Source: WO2-35-19 sp964365465
Lineage (GTDB): Bacteria > Patescibacteriota > Minisyncoccia > Phycocordibacterales > WO2-35-19
Direction of reading: 5' to 3'
Assembly: GCA_964365465.1 (NCBI GenBank)
Contig: CAYIPT010000005.1
Span: forward strand, 1 to 40,315
Length of the DNA stretch: 40,315 bases
How positions within the stretch are numbered: the stretch's first letter is position 1; each line of letters begins with the position of its first letter. The position numbers were made by a program, and so were the translations under genes. The notes under the pieces were generated by a model. It ran no database searches, was not told the DNA's origin, and saw nothing but the letters and a program-made list of their open reading frames with translations. Below, in pieces: positions 1-7,069 of the stretch.

Positions 1-26
1 TCATTTTGCGCCCAATTAAGAATTGA

Positions 27-500
27 GTGCAATATGTATCTGACCTTAGACATTGCAACAACTTCACATTAGCGCAAAATACAATCATCAATGTGAGTAG
101 GGGTCCGACTGGCATCAACAATGAAAACACCGGTAGCTATACTGTTCAAAACAATCTCTGGTATTCAAACTGGGGAGGCGGGTTCAACAGAGGTTCGGCC
201 GGAACTTATGTACAAGACCACAATTCATTTTTACGACACGGATCTTGCCCAACGGGTACGGCAAATATATGCGACACTTCGGCCCCCAACCCTTTTGTCA
301 ATTGGCAGGGAGGCAACTTCAATTTAGCTTCGGAAAATAACGACTGGAATAACCGAGTAGCTCTTGGTGATCCTTATACCATAGACCTAAATGGAACAGT
401 GCGAACTACAGATAGGGGGGCTTATGAATATATTTCCGGCGCCCCGCCTCCCTCCGACACCACCCCGCCATCCGCACCGAGTGGAGTCAGTGTGCAATAG
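27..500 (+). pseudogene. C-terminal fragment of a secreted parallel beta-helix protein
   Basis: The 157 residues are rich in Asn, Gly, Thr and Ser, with runs such as NNFTLAQNTIINVSRG and YTVQNNLWYSNW that fit rungs of a right-handed parallel beta-helix (surface or secreted protein). The fragment ends in a Pro/Ser/Thr linker (APPPSDTTPPSAPSGVSVQ) of the kind that normally leads into a fibronectin-type III domain, but a TAG stop follows at once. The only start in frame is a GTG at 27 directly after an in-frame TGA (24-26), so the N-terminal coils are in another frame, outside the window or lost. I therefore treat it as the broken or incomplete 3' end of a longer gene. The last 75 bases recur at 1418-1492. 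Ligand and role are unknown. Confidence 0.55.
426..500 (+). repeat. 75-bp direct repeat, copy 1 (beta-helix gene tail)
   Basis: Encodes the last 24 codons plus stop of the beta-helix fragment. It aligns without gaps to 1418-1492, with 61 of 75 positions identical by hand count. Many of the differences are synonymous. The two copies bracket the mntA/hepT pair. Confidence 0.85.
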
Positions 501-564
501 ATATTCATTGATACTAATAGAAACTCGTGAATATTAATGGATGGAAAATTTGAAGCAAAAATGC

Positions 565-570
565 TATAAT
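565..570 (+). promoter_or_regulatory. -10 box (TATAAT, extended TGC) of mntA
   Basis: TGCTATAAT at 562-570 ends seven bases before the ATG at 578. Transcription would begin at or next to the start codon, so the mRNA is predicted leaderless. No good -35 is visible. Confidence 0.6.
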
Positions 571-577
571 ATGACAT

Positions 578-988
578 ATGCTTAAAAAAACAGAAACAAA
601 AGAAGAAAAACTCAAAAAAACCGCGGAAAAGCTCGGTGTTGATTTGATATTACTTTTCGGCTCCAGAGTGGATGGCAGTAGCCGCCAAGACAGCGATTTT
701 GATATTGCCTATCGTTCAAAATCGTCGCTCAAATCCGATTTAGACTTATTTAATCCGCTAATGGATTATCTCGGCAGTGATAATCTGCATATCGTAAATC
801 TGAAAGGAATAAAACCCCTCTTTCTTTACGAAATTATGAACAATTGCAAGGTCCTCTACGCCAAAAACATGATGGATTTTTACAATTTGCGCGTCTACGC
901 TTTCAGGAGATTTCATGACGAAGCAAAGCCGTTATACGAAATGATTTTTGAAAAATTTAAAAAAGAGTATTTATATGACAATAAGTAA
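578..988 (+). CDS. mntA: MntA-type minimal nucleotidyltransferase (antitoxin)
   Basis: A 136-residue minimal nucleotidyltransferase of the MNT family. The motif GSRVDGSSRQDSDFD (residues 28-42) is the GSx10DxD signature that binds the nucleotide and metal, with Asp40 and Asp42 as the two carboxylates. In MntA/HepT systems this protein AMPylates the partner HEPN toxin and so silences it. The strand that often carries a third acidic residue reads LHIVNL, with His/Asn where Asp is common, so activity may be weaker than usual. The HEPN gene follows with a 14-base overlap, typical of this toxin-antitoxin pair. The start is ATG 578, directly behind a TATAAT box and with no Shine-Dalgarno. Confidence 0.85.
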   Translation: MLKKTETKEEKLKKTAEKLGVDLILLFGSRVDGSSRQDSDFDIAYRSKSSLKSDLDLFNPLMDYLGSDNLHIVNLKGIKPLFLYEIMNNCKVLYAKNMMDFYNLRVYAFRRFHDEAKPLYEMIFEKFKKEYLYDNK

Positions 989-1403
989 ACAACTTGTGTT
1001 GGAAAAAATGGCTCTGTCCCAAGGGCACTTAATTGAAGCTCGGGAAATTTTGGATTCTATGACTGACAAAGAAATATTGGAGTCAAGACCCTATTTGCAC
1101 ACCCTTGAACGATATTTGCAGCTCATCGTTGACGCAATTTTAGACATTAACAACCATCTTATCAAAGAGATTGATCTTGAGCCGGCCAAAGACCTGAAGA
1201 GCACTTTTAACATACTTGCCGATAACAAAATTTTGGATAAGGATTTTGCGCAAAAAATAAGCAACGTAGTGGGCTTGCGGAATCTGATTGTCCATCAATA
1301 CGAAAAAGTGGACAACGAGAAATTTCTGGAAGATTTTCGAAAACACAATAGCGATTTTGACGAGTATTTCAAATATATCACCTCGTATCTAAACAGAACA
1401 TAG
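975..1403 (+). CDS. hepT: HepT-like HEPN-domain ribonuclease toxin
   Basis: A helical HEPN-domain protein, partner of the preceding nucleotidyltransferase. The catalytic motif Rx4HxY is present as RNLIVHQY (Arg102 to Tyr109 counted from ATG 975). In HepT toxins Arg and His form the RNase site and the Tyr is AMPylated by MntA. I chose ATG 975 (MTISKQLVLE) rather than the in-frame TTG at 948: the ATG gives a normal HEPN N-terminus and a short 14-base overlap with mntA, while the TTG version adds nine odd residues. At 142 residues it is of normal length. Role: RNA-cleaving toxin in phage defence or stress response (family knowledge). Confidence 0.85.
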   Translation: MTISKQLVLEKMALSQGHLIEAREILDSMTDKEILESRPYLHTLERYLQLIVDAILDINNHLIKEIDLEPAKDLKSTFNILADNKILDKDFAQKISNVVGLRNLIVHQYEKVDNEKFLEDFRKHNSDFDEYFKYITSYLNRT

Positions 1404-1417
1404 TTTTGATAAAATAG

Positions 1418-1492
1418 GAATATATTTCCGGCACCCCTCCTCCCTCCGACACAACAGCGCTCAGCGCGCCGACGGGAGTCAGTGTACAATAA
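1418..1492 (+). repeat. 75-bp direct repeat, copy 2 (orphan beta-helix tail)
   Basis: Read in frame it gives EYISGTPPPSDTTALSAP followed by TGVSVQ and a TAA stop, matching the end of the beta-helix fragment at 426-500. There is no beta-helix coding sequence upstream; the hepT stop lies 15 bases before it. It is an orphan gene end, left by a replaced paralogue or created by insertion of the mntA/hepT pair. Confidence 0.8.
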
Positions 1493-1654
1493 ACCGCGAT
1501 TTAATATCTTCAACAACGCTTCAGTCCGAAAGAGGGAACAGAGGGTCAAGTCTTGACATTTGACAAAAGAGATAAGAAATTAACACTCATTGATATTCGT
1601 GGAAATTAATAGAAACCGGTAGAAACTAGCCGGTATCTGTGATATTATAGATAT

Positions 1655-1912
1655 ATGCTTTCCCGTAAAGACAACAAAAAAGTAATTAAATTCCGGCCTG
1701 AATTGTTCTGGGATGTTGATCCCGAAACTCTCGATCCGGACAAGCACGCCGAATATATCATCGAGCGGGTGCTTGATTTTGGCACAGACGGCGAAGTCAA
1801 GTGGATGTGGAATTATTACCCTAAAGAATTAATCGCGAATGTAGTCAGAAATTCCCGGGCGATTTTCCCTTTTACCAGGAGTTTATGGAACCAGCTGATA
1901 AAAACGGCATGA
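1655..1912 (+). CDS. DUF6922-like small protein, probable antitoxin partner of AbiEii
   Basis: 85 residues beginning MLSRKDNKKVIKFRPELFWD, with the features FRPELFWDVDP, LDPDKHAEYIIERVLDFG and a Trp-rich WMWNYYPKELI helix. This pattern resembles the DUF6922 family that sits just upstream of AbiEii-type nucleotidyltransferases (family recalled, not searched). The next gene begins inside its 3' end, so the two are probably translationally coupled. An A/T-rich -10-like box (TATTAT, about 1642-1647) lies just before ATG 1655, with no Shine-Dalgarno. It probably acts as the regulatory or antitoxin half of a two-gene module, by analogy with AbiEi/AbiEii; its fold is not obvious from sequence. Confidence 0.6.
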   Translation: MLSRKDNKKVIKFRPELFWDVDPETLDPDKHAEYIIERVLDFGTDGEVKWMWNYYPKELIANVVRNSRAIFPFTRSLWNQLIKTA

Positions 1913-2562
1913 ATTGGCGCACGGAAATTTTGCCGCCTAATACAAAAAAGGCGTTGGATTTTTTGTCCGTCCAAAAATGGCTTGCAGGGTCGGATTGGTA
2001 CCTGGCCGGGGGCACGGCTTTGGCTCTGCAGGCCGGGCATCGCAGCAGCGTTGATTTGGATTTTTTCACCCCCGACATAAATTTTTCCACCGCGGCGCTC
2101 ATTGATCATTTTGTAAATGAAAAATGGGAACAGGATTTTATCCAAAAAGCGACGGTTTACGGCAAGCTCTACGGAGCAAAAATAAGTTTTATCGGGTATC
2201 CATTTTTTGCGCCCAAGGAAAGCTTTCTGTCTTATGGATCGGTAAAAGTTTTGCAGGCAAAAGATATTGCGGTAATGAAAATTATTGCAATCAGCCAAAG
2301 AGGCAAAAAGCGCGACTTTCTGGATTTATACTGGTACGCCAACAATATGGAGCCTCTCGAGCAAGTAATTCCCAAAATTCATGGCCAGTATCCTCAAACC
2401 AACCACAATTTGCACCACATTCTCAAGAGTCTGACTTATTTTGAAGATGCGGATAAAGATCCGATGCCGAATTTGAATTTTCCGGCCGATTGGCAGCAGG
2501 TTAAATCATATTTTAACAAGGAAATTCCGGCGCTAACCAGAAAATTTTTGGATTTGCGTTGA
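1909..2562 (+). CDS. AbiEii/AbiGii-family nucleotidyltransferase (toxin-like)
   Basis: Nucleotidyltransferase of the AbiEii superfamily. Counting from ATG 1909, GGTAL (34-38) and DLDFF (Asp49, Asp51) form the active-site GG and DxD, and RDFLDLYW further on is the usual (K/R)DxxDLY helix. AbiEii-type enzymes act as toxins, some by adding nucleotides to tRNA ends (family knowledge). An in-frame ATG at 1885 would add eight residues, but ATG 1909 overlaps the TGA of the preceding gene as ATGA, the usual sign of coupling, so I prefer it (217 residues). Together with mntA/hepT this makes two nucleotidyltransferase-based defence modules within 2 kb. Confidence 0.8.
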   Translation: MNWRTEILPPNTKKALDFLSVQKWLAGSDWYLAGGTALALQAGHRSSVDLDFFTPDINFSTAALIDHFVNEKWEQDFIQKATVYGKLYGAKISFIGYPFFAPKESFLSYGSVKVLQAKDIAVMKIIAISQRGKKRDFLDLYWYANNMEPLEQVIPKIHGQYPQTNHNLHHILKSLTYFEDADKDPMPNLNFPADWQQVKSYFNKEIPALTRKFLDLR

Positions 2563-2604
2563 AAAAGCAAACCTCACATATTTTAGCAATTTAATAGGGA
2601 AGTG

Positions 2605-2610
2605 GTATAA
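2605..2610 (+). promoter_or_regulatory. -10 box of the 2620 gene
   Basis: TATAAT with an upstream TGG (TGGTATAAT), ending nine bases before ATG 2620. The 5' leader would be very short or absent. Confidence 0.6.
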
Positions 2611-2619
2611 TAAGAGTAT

Positions 2620-3099
2620 ATGAAAAAAATTTTATGGATAGTTGTTATTTTGGGGCTAATGGGGGCGGGGTATTTTTGGGCCAAAGACGGTGAAATTCAA
2701 AATATGGCAGAGCAAAAATATACCCACGAAAATCCAAATTTTTCTTTCAGCTATGCCGGCGATTATAAAATTTCAAGCATTCCGGACGAAGCCGAAGGAA
2801 GCGAAACTGTTCTGATATCAAAAACCGCCTCCAGCACTCTCGCATTTCAGATGCAGATTTATGTAATTTCTTTTGACGAGGATATTGTTTTGACGGAAGA
2901 AAGAATAAAACAAGATGTGCCGGATATGGCTACGGAAAATGCCAAAATTTTTTCTTTGGATAGTGTTAGGGGAGTTGTCTTTGAAAGCGAAGGGATGCAA
3001 AATGTTTGGGTGATCAATGGGGGATATTTGTATCAGATTTCGACTTATTTGAATCAGAAGGAAGAAATGAATAAAATTTTGGATAAGTGGAAGTGGTGA
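2620..3099 (+). CDS. Membrane-anchored hypothetical protein with a PsbP-like exterior domain
   Basis: 159 residues. The N-terminus MKKILWIVVILGLMGAGYFW is a signal anchor without a lipobox Cys. The rest is a soluble alpha/beta domain that begins YTHENPNFSFSYAGDYKIS and alternates strands (FQMQIYVISF, VWVINGGYLYQIST). This order resembles PsbP-like single-domain proteins common on CPR cell surfaces, but I see no catalytic motif. It probably faces the outside of the cell. A leaderless-type -10 box precedes it, and a perfect 22-bp hairpin follows its TGA. The family assignment is weak. Confidence 0.5.
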   Translation: MKKILWIVVILGLMGAGYFWAKDGEIQNMAEQKYTHENPNFSFSYAGDYKISSIPDEAEGSETVLISKTASSTLAFQMQIYVISFDEDIVLTEERIKQDVPDMATENAKIFSLDSVRGVVFESEGMQNVWVINGGYLYQISTYLNQKEEMNKILDKWKW

Positions 3100-3159
3100 A
3101 AAATGCCAAAGGCGACCTTCTGGGACCGGGGCATTTTGAAGGTCGCCTTTGGCATTTTT
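3099..3159. repeat. 61-bp perfect hairpin element (family H), also a likely terminator
   Basis: Arms of 22 bp (3099-3120 and 3138-3159) are perfectly complementary around a 17-base loop. The left arm begins in the stop codon of the preceding gene. The right arm ends in five T, so it can serve as an intrinsic terminator. The same 61-bp element occurs inside lepA at 7673-7733 with compensating arm changes and a loop differing by one base, so it is a dispersed element and not just a terminator. Confidence 0.85.
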
Positions 3160-3175
3160 GTGTTAATATTTTAAT

Positions 3176-4804
3176 ATGGTCCGTAAGACATTAAGAGCCA
3201 TAACTGCCAAAATTAGCGGTTTGCATGAAGCCGCTTTTTGGCTGGCCGGATTTTCAGTGTTGTCCCAAATTCTGGCCTTTTTGAGAGACCGTATTTTGGC
3301 TTATTATTTCGGCGCCGGCCAGGCGCTGGATATTTATTACACCGCCTTTCGGATTCCCGATTTTATTTTTGTGACCGTCGGCTCTTTGGTTTCCATTTCT
3401 GTTTTGGTGCCCATGTTTTCAAAAAAAGCGGTTGGTAGTAATGGGGAAGTGAAGTCCTACGTAAATTCAATCTTCACCAGTTTTTCCGTTTTAATTATTG
3501 CCAGCTGCGCACTGGCTTTTATTTTTATGCCGCAACTCGTTTCTTTTTTGTTCAGAGGATTTGATGCTGGCACTATGGTTCAGATAATAAAATTTTCAAG
3601 AATTCTGCTCCTGTCACCTTTATTGCTCGGGTTCTCAAATTTTTTTGGTAGCATTGTCCAGTATGAAAAAAGATTTTTACTTTATTCTTTGAGCCCTATT
3701 TTTTACAACGTCGGCATTATTACCGGTACCGCTTTGGGAGCCGGTAGTTTTGGGGTAATAGCGGTGGTGTTTGGTGTGATATTGGGGGCTTTTATGCATT
3801 TTTCAATACCGGCAGGATTTATTATTTTTTCGGGCAACACGCCGAAGTTAACGGCCAAAATAAATTTCAAGGAAATGAAAGAAACGGCCATTATTTCTAT
3901 TCCCCGAGCTTTGGCTTTGTCGGTTACTCAAATCATCAGCATCATTTTCACGGCGGTGGCCTCTTTTTTGGGGGTGGGAGCCACTGCTGTTTTCAATCTG
4001 GCTTTCAACTTGCAATCGGTTCCCCTCTCAATAATCGGCGCCAGCTATTCTTTGGCCGCCTTTCCCACTCTTTCGGAACATTATGCTAAAAATTGTATTA
4101 AAGAATGTGGCGAATACATAGGTGAGTCCTTGCGATATATTGCATTTTGGACCTTGCCCCTTTCGGCTCTTTTTATTATTTTGAGGGCTCATGTGGTGAG
4201 AGTGGTTTTGGGCTCGGGCGCTTTTGATTGGACGGATACCAAATTGACGGCCGCGGTCTTGTCTTTATTCGCCCTTTCTTTTGTTTTTCAGAGTGCCCAG
4301 CTTTTTTTGACTCGGGCCCATTACGCTTTGGGCAAAACCAAAACTCCTCTGCTTTTGGGAATGTTTGGAGCTTTGATTGCTGTCATTATGGCTTTTCTTT
4401 TTTATTTTGATTTTCTGTCTTCGGTTATGGTGTGGTTTGAAAAAATTCTTGAAATAAAGGGTATGACTGAATCAAAAATAATAATTCTGCCCCTTTCTTT
4501 TTCTTTTGGATCTTTGTTCACCGCCTTGGGACTTTGGTTTTCTTTGAATAAGGAAACAAAAATTATTGCCCAAAAAGGCCTCTCTAAATCTTTTTTGGCT
4601 TCTGCCGCCGCCGCTTTTATTGTGGGTCTGGTCACTTTTTATTCATTGAGAATTTTTAATCATTTTTTTACGCTTGATTCGTTTATAAACGTGTTTGGCC
4701 ACGCTTTAGTTTCGGGTTTAGTTGGGATTGCTTGCGGAGTCGCATTTTTGATATTAATTAAAAATAAAGAAATAATGCAAATATTTCCTAAGGCCTCCCC
4801 TTAG
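3176..4804 (+). CDS. murJ: Lipid II flippase MurJ (MviN family)
   Basis: A 542-residue polytopic membrane protein with about 13-14 hydrophobic segments. It moves lipid-linked peptidoglycan precursor across the cytoplasmic membrane. Diagnostic features are the N-terminal FSVLSQILAFLRDRILAYYF and DIYYTAFRIPDF, the MurJ motif around TM2. The length matches the family. The last residues (IFPKASP) are encoded by a REP palindrome at 4787-4805, so the natural C-terminus has been replaced or extended by the element. A family-H hairpin lies just upstream. The start ATG 3176 follows A/T-rich sequence (TTAATATTTTAAT) without a Shine-Dalgarno. It works with MraY and MurG encoded further right. Confidence 0.93.
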   Translation: MVRKTLRAITAKISGLHEAAFWLAGFSVLSQILAFLRDRILAYYFGAGQALDIYYTAFRIPDFIFVTVGSLVSISVLVPMFSKKAVGSNGEVKSYVNSIFTSFSVLIIASCALAFIFMPQLVSFLFRGFDAGTMVQIIKFSRILLLSPLLLGFSNFFGSIVQYEKRFLLYSLSPIFYNVGIITGTALGAGSFGVIAVVFGVILGAFMHFSIPAGFIIFSGNTPKLTAKINFKEMKETAIISIPRALALSVTQIISIIFTAVASFLGVGATAVFNLAFNLQSVPLSIIGASYSLAAFPTLSEHYAKNCIKECGEYIGESLRYIAFWTLPLSALFIILRAHVVRVVLGSGAFDWTDTKLTAAVLSLFALSFVFQSAQLFLTRAHYALGKTKTPLLLGMFGALIAVIMAFLFYFDFLSSVMVWFEKILEIKGMTESKIIILPLSFSFGSLFTALGLWFSLNKETKIIAQKGLSKSFLASAAAAFIVGLVTFYSLRIFNHFFTLDSFINVFGHALVSGLVGIACGVAFLILIKNKEIMQIFPKASP

Positions 4805-4833
4805 GATTTTGTTTATGCTTATGTTATTATTTA
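4786..4833 (+). repeat. 48-bp direct repeat with REP palindrome, left flank of rayT
   Basis: The REP core CCTAAGGCCTCCCCTTAGG (4787-4805) has a 7-bp stem and a CCTCC loop. A/T-rich sequence follows with a TATTAT box (4825-4830) six bases before the transposase ATG. All 48 bases recur exactly at 5520-5567 on the other side of the gene. The left copy overlaps the 3' end of murJ and also supplies the rayT promoter. Confidence 0.92.
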
Positions 4834-4836
4834 GTC

Positions 4837-5538
4837 ATGACAACTCGAGGAGAATCATTTGTTACTGATGAGTATTATCATATTTACAATCGTGGCAATA
4901 CCAAACAAAATATTTTTACTGACGATAAAGATAGAGACAGATTTGTAAAACTTCTCTATCTTTGTAACTCTACAAAAAATATTAAGTTTAAGGAATACAT
5001 AGTAGACAGAAAAATTGACGCCTGGGATTTTGATAAAGGCGAGCCGATTGTTTCAATCGGTGCTTGGGTGTTAATGCCAAATCATTTTCATATCTATATA
5101 ACTCCAAATAAAGAAAATCTTGCAGAAAACCAAATATCTTTTTTTATGGGAAAGCTATGCACTGCCTATTCAATGTATTTTAATAAAAAACATAAAAGAA
5201 CTGGCAAACTTTTTGAAGGAGCATTTAAATCATCACATATAAACAATGATCGATATGCAAAATATATTTTTTCTTATATTCATCTTAATCCTATTAAATT
5301 GATTGACCCACTTTGGAAAGACAAAGGATTACAAAACATTGAAAATGCTAAAGAGTTTTTAAATAAATTTTATTGGAGCAGTTACCAAGATTATCGAAAT
5401 AAAAAGAGATCAGAAAATATGATTATTGCGCCAGAAAATTTTCCAAACTACTTCACAAATAAAAAAATTTTTGACAAAGAAATTTTTGAATGGCTTTCAT
5501 TTAGAAATTCATCTTTAAATCCTAAGGCCTCCCCTTAG
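4837..5538 (+). CDS. rayT: REP-associated tyrosine transposase (RAYT, Y1 HUH family)
   Basis: A 233-residue single-stranded-DNA transposase of the Y1 HUH superfamily. The metal-binding HUH motif is HFH (His83, His85) in MPNHFHIYI. The catalytic Tyr is probably Tyr147 in YIHLNP, and GKLFEGAFKS (123-132) is the other conserved block. The N-terminal YYHIYNRGNTKQNIF is characteristic of RAYTs. These enzymes bind and cut short REP palindromes. Here the gene sits exactly between two 48-bp repeats that contain a REP, and its own last residues (NPKASP) are encoded by the right-hand REP. The other REP copies in this window (7042, 24410, 36174) are its likely substrates or products. It is predicted leaderless. 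Confidence 0.92.
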   Translation: MTTRGESFVTDEYYHIYNRGNTKQNIFTDDKDRDRFVKLLYLCNSTKNIKFKEYIVDRKIDAWDFDKGEPIVSIGAWVLMPNHFHIYITPNKENLAENQISFFMGKLCTAYSMYFNKKHKRTGKLFEGAFKSSHINNDRYAKYIFSYIHLNPIKLIDPLWKDKGLQNIENAKEFLNKFYWSSYQDYRNKKRSENMIIAPENFPNYFTNKKIFDKEIFEWLSFRNSSLNPKASP

Positions 5539-5567
5539 GATTTTGTTTATGCTTATGTTATTATTTA
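5520..5567 (+). repeat. 48-bp direct repeat with REP palindrome, right flank of rayT
   Basis: An exact copy of 4786-4833. It contains the last codons and stop of rayT, the REP core (5521-5539) and the same TATTAT box (5559-5564), which now points at the next gene. An outward promoter carried on the repeat is possible. Confidence 0.92.
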
Positions 5568-5596
5568 ATTATTATTAAACTAACTATAAATATATT

Positions 5597-6556
5597 ATGT
5601 CTAAAAATATACAATTAAAACTTGCCAAAATAAAATATAGCGGAGATTCCGTTGGTGATGATATTCGTATTGAGATTGAACATCCGGGCGGTCTCTGGTT
5701 TTTGGATAAACAAATTAAAAATAAAAATGATGTTAATTTTGAAAAAATAATTTACCAATTTACAACTGCTCAAAATATATCGAACATTCCGTTAAACATA
5801 AAAATAATAGAAAAAGATCTTATATTCAATGATGTTGGCAGTATAAAAATTGATTTAGCTGTAGATTTAAATAATCTTAAACTTCAAACAAGCACTCACG
5901 AGATCATTGTAAAAGAATTGCGGGGCATTATGCCTGGTTCCAAAAAAGCGGTTTTTAATATAATCCTGGATGTTTTAGTGTCAGAAAATATTCGTTATAT
6001 TCCAATTACAAGTGATGGCTGGTTGGTCTGTAAAAAAGATGGTACTAGGGTTAAAACCAGTTTACCATCATATTTGAAAGTATATTTTGATAAAATTGAA
6101 CTCAAGAAAGAATACTTTACTGTTTTGGAAGGTCAATTACAAGGAATGCAATTATGGTTAGGCACAAATAGAGAAAAAGAACTTTCTCTGCTCAAAGAAA
6201 ATCCTCAAACTAGTTCTGTTAATTTAATTTATTCAGCATCTAAAAAAGCTTTAAAATTAGATGGTAAAACTTATCTAACTACCGATTCGCTAGATGCTCC
6301 GTGGAAAAAAGGATTATATGATATTGAAATTCCTGATTATCCTCATGGTGGCGGATTAAATTATACAGATTCAAAATATGCGAGAGTGTGGTTTAGAATT
6401 GGTCATAGTGGGGATAGATATTTACACACAGGAGCGCACTCTTTGGGTTGCATGACAGTAATTGAAGTGGGGAAATGGGATGAAATTTTTGGAATTTTAA
6501 TAAAAGCACGCAAGGAAGATGGTAAAAGTGTCGGCACCTTAGATGTAATTGATTAA
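5597..6556 (+). CDS. Probable L,D-transpeptidase/YkuD-like protein with a beta-rich N-terminal domain
   Basis: 319 residues with no signal peptide. The N-terminal part (about 1-120) is a beta-rich domain (KLAKIKYSGDSVGDDIRIEI). The C-terminal part carries IGHSGDRYLHTGAHSLGCMT (His270, His277, Cys285), which resembles the His...Ser-x-Gly-Cys active site of L,D-transpeptidases and related Cys enzymes that act on peptidoglycan stem peptides. The usual SHGC is SLGC here, so the family call is tentative. It follows the right-hand RAYT repeat and is followed five bases after its stop by a membrane-anchored gene, so the two may be co-transcribed. Base composition is more A/T-rich than in murJ. Alternative: a cytoplasmic or phage-like Cys peptidase. 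Confidence 0.5.
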   Translation: MSKNIQLKLAKIKYSGDSVGDDIRIEIEHPGGLWFLDKQIKNKNDVNFEKIIYQFTTAQNISNIPLNIKIIEKDLIFNDVGSIKIDLAVDLNNLKLQTSTHEIIVKELRGIMPGSKKAVFNIILDVLVSENIRYIPITSDGWLVCKKDGTRVKTSLPSYLKVYFDKIELKKEYFTVLEGQLQGMQLWLGTNREKELSLLKENPQTSSVNLIYSASKKALKLDGKTYLTTDSLDAPWKKGLYDIEIPDYPHGGGLNYTDSKYARVWFRIGHSGDRYLHTGAHSLGCMTVIEVGKWDEIFGILIKARKEDGKSVGTLDVID

Positions 6557-6561
6557 AAAAT

Positions 6562-7038
6562 ATGAAAACAAAGTTTTTGATATTGTTTTTGATTTTTATT
6601 TTGTTTGCCGTGGTAGAATCTATGATCATTTTTAATCTAAACAGTTCTTTATTACACGGAGGCGTAAGAAAATTCGGTACAATGACATTGGGCGGGGAAA
6701 TGATTGGTGGACCTGGTGGTTATACTTTTGCGCCAGAATTAACAGTGCCATACTCAAAAAAGTTTTATATAGAAGTTGTTCAAAAAAATTTATGGTGTAC
6801 TTTTGGGGGTTGTAGTCCAAGGGGACAAATAGTGGCTATTTTGGGCGGGTGGCTTCAAGGAGAAAATACAGAACAGCCCGCGATCGAAAATGATTACAAT
6901 CTATATGAAAACGAAAAAGTGAAATCTATTGTTGTTGTGGGAGACAAAGACGGACGAATTGTTGGTATTTATCCAAACAAGAATATTGATGATTTACTTT
7001 CAATTTTAGAAATACACCATAATTTGTGGGCAGAATAA
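6562..7038 (+). CDS. Membrane-anchored hypothetical protein
   Basis: 158 residues. The N-terminal FLILFLIFILFAVVESMIIF is a strong signal anchor. The exterior part has a Gly-rich stretch (GTMTLGGEMIGGPGGYTFAP), a CTFGGC pair of cysteines that could form a disulphide, and a C-terminal alpha/beta segment (VKSIVVVGDKDGRIVGIYPN). I do not recognise the family. It starts five bases after the stop of the transpeptidase-like gene and is probably in the same operon. A REP palindrome begins just after its stop. Confidence 0.55.
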   Translation: MKTKFLILFLIFILFAVVESMIIFNLNSSLLHGGVRKFGTMTLGGEMIGGPGGYTFAPELTVPYSKKFYIEVVQKNLWCTFGGCSPRGQIVAILGGWLQGENTEQPAIENDYNLYENEKVKSIVVVGDKDGRIVGIYPNKNIDDLLSILEIHHNLWAE

Positions 7039-7041
7039 TTT

Positions 7042-7060
7042 CCTAAGGCCTCCCCTTAGG
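7042..7060. repeat. REP palindrome between the 6562 gene and lepA
   Basis: CCTAAGGCCTCCCCTTAGG, identical to the REP core on both sides of rayT. Only the core and about two following bases match; the A/T-rich tail of the 48-bp repeat is missing. It lies three bases after a stop codon and nine before the lepA ATG. Confidence 0.9.
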
Positions 7061-7069
7061 ATTAAGTAT

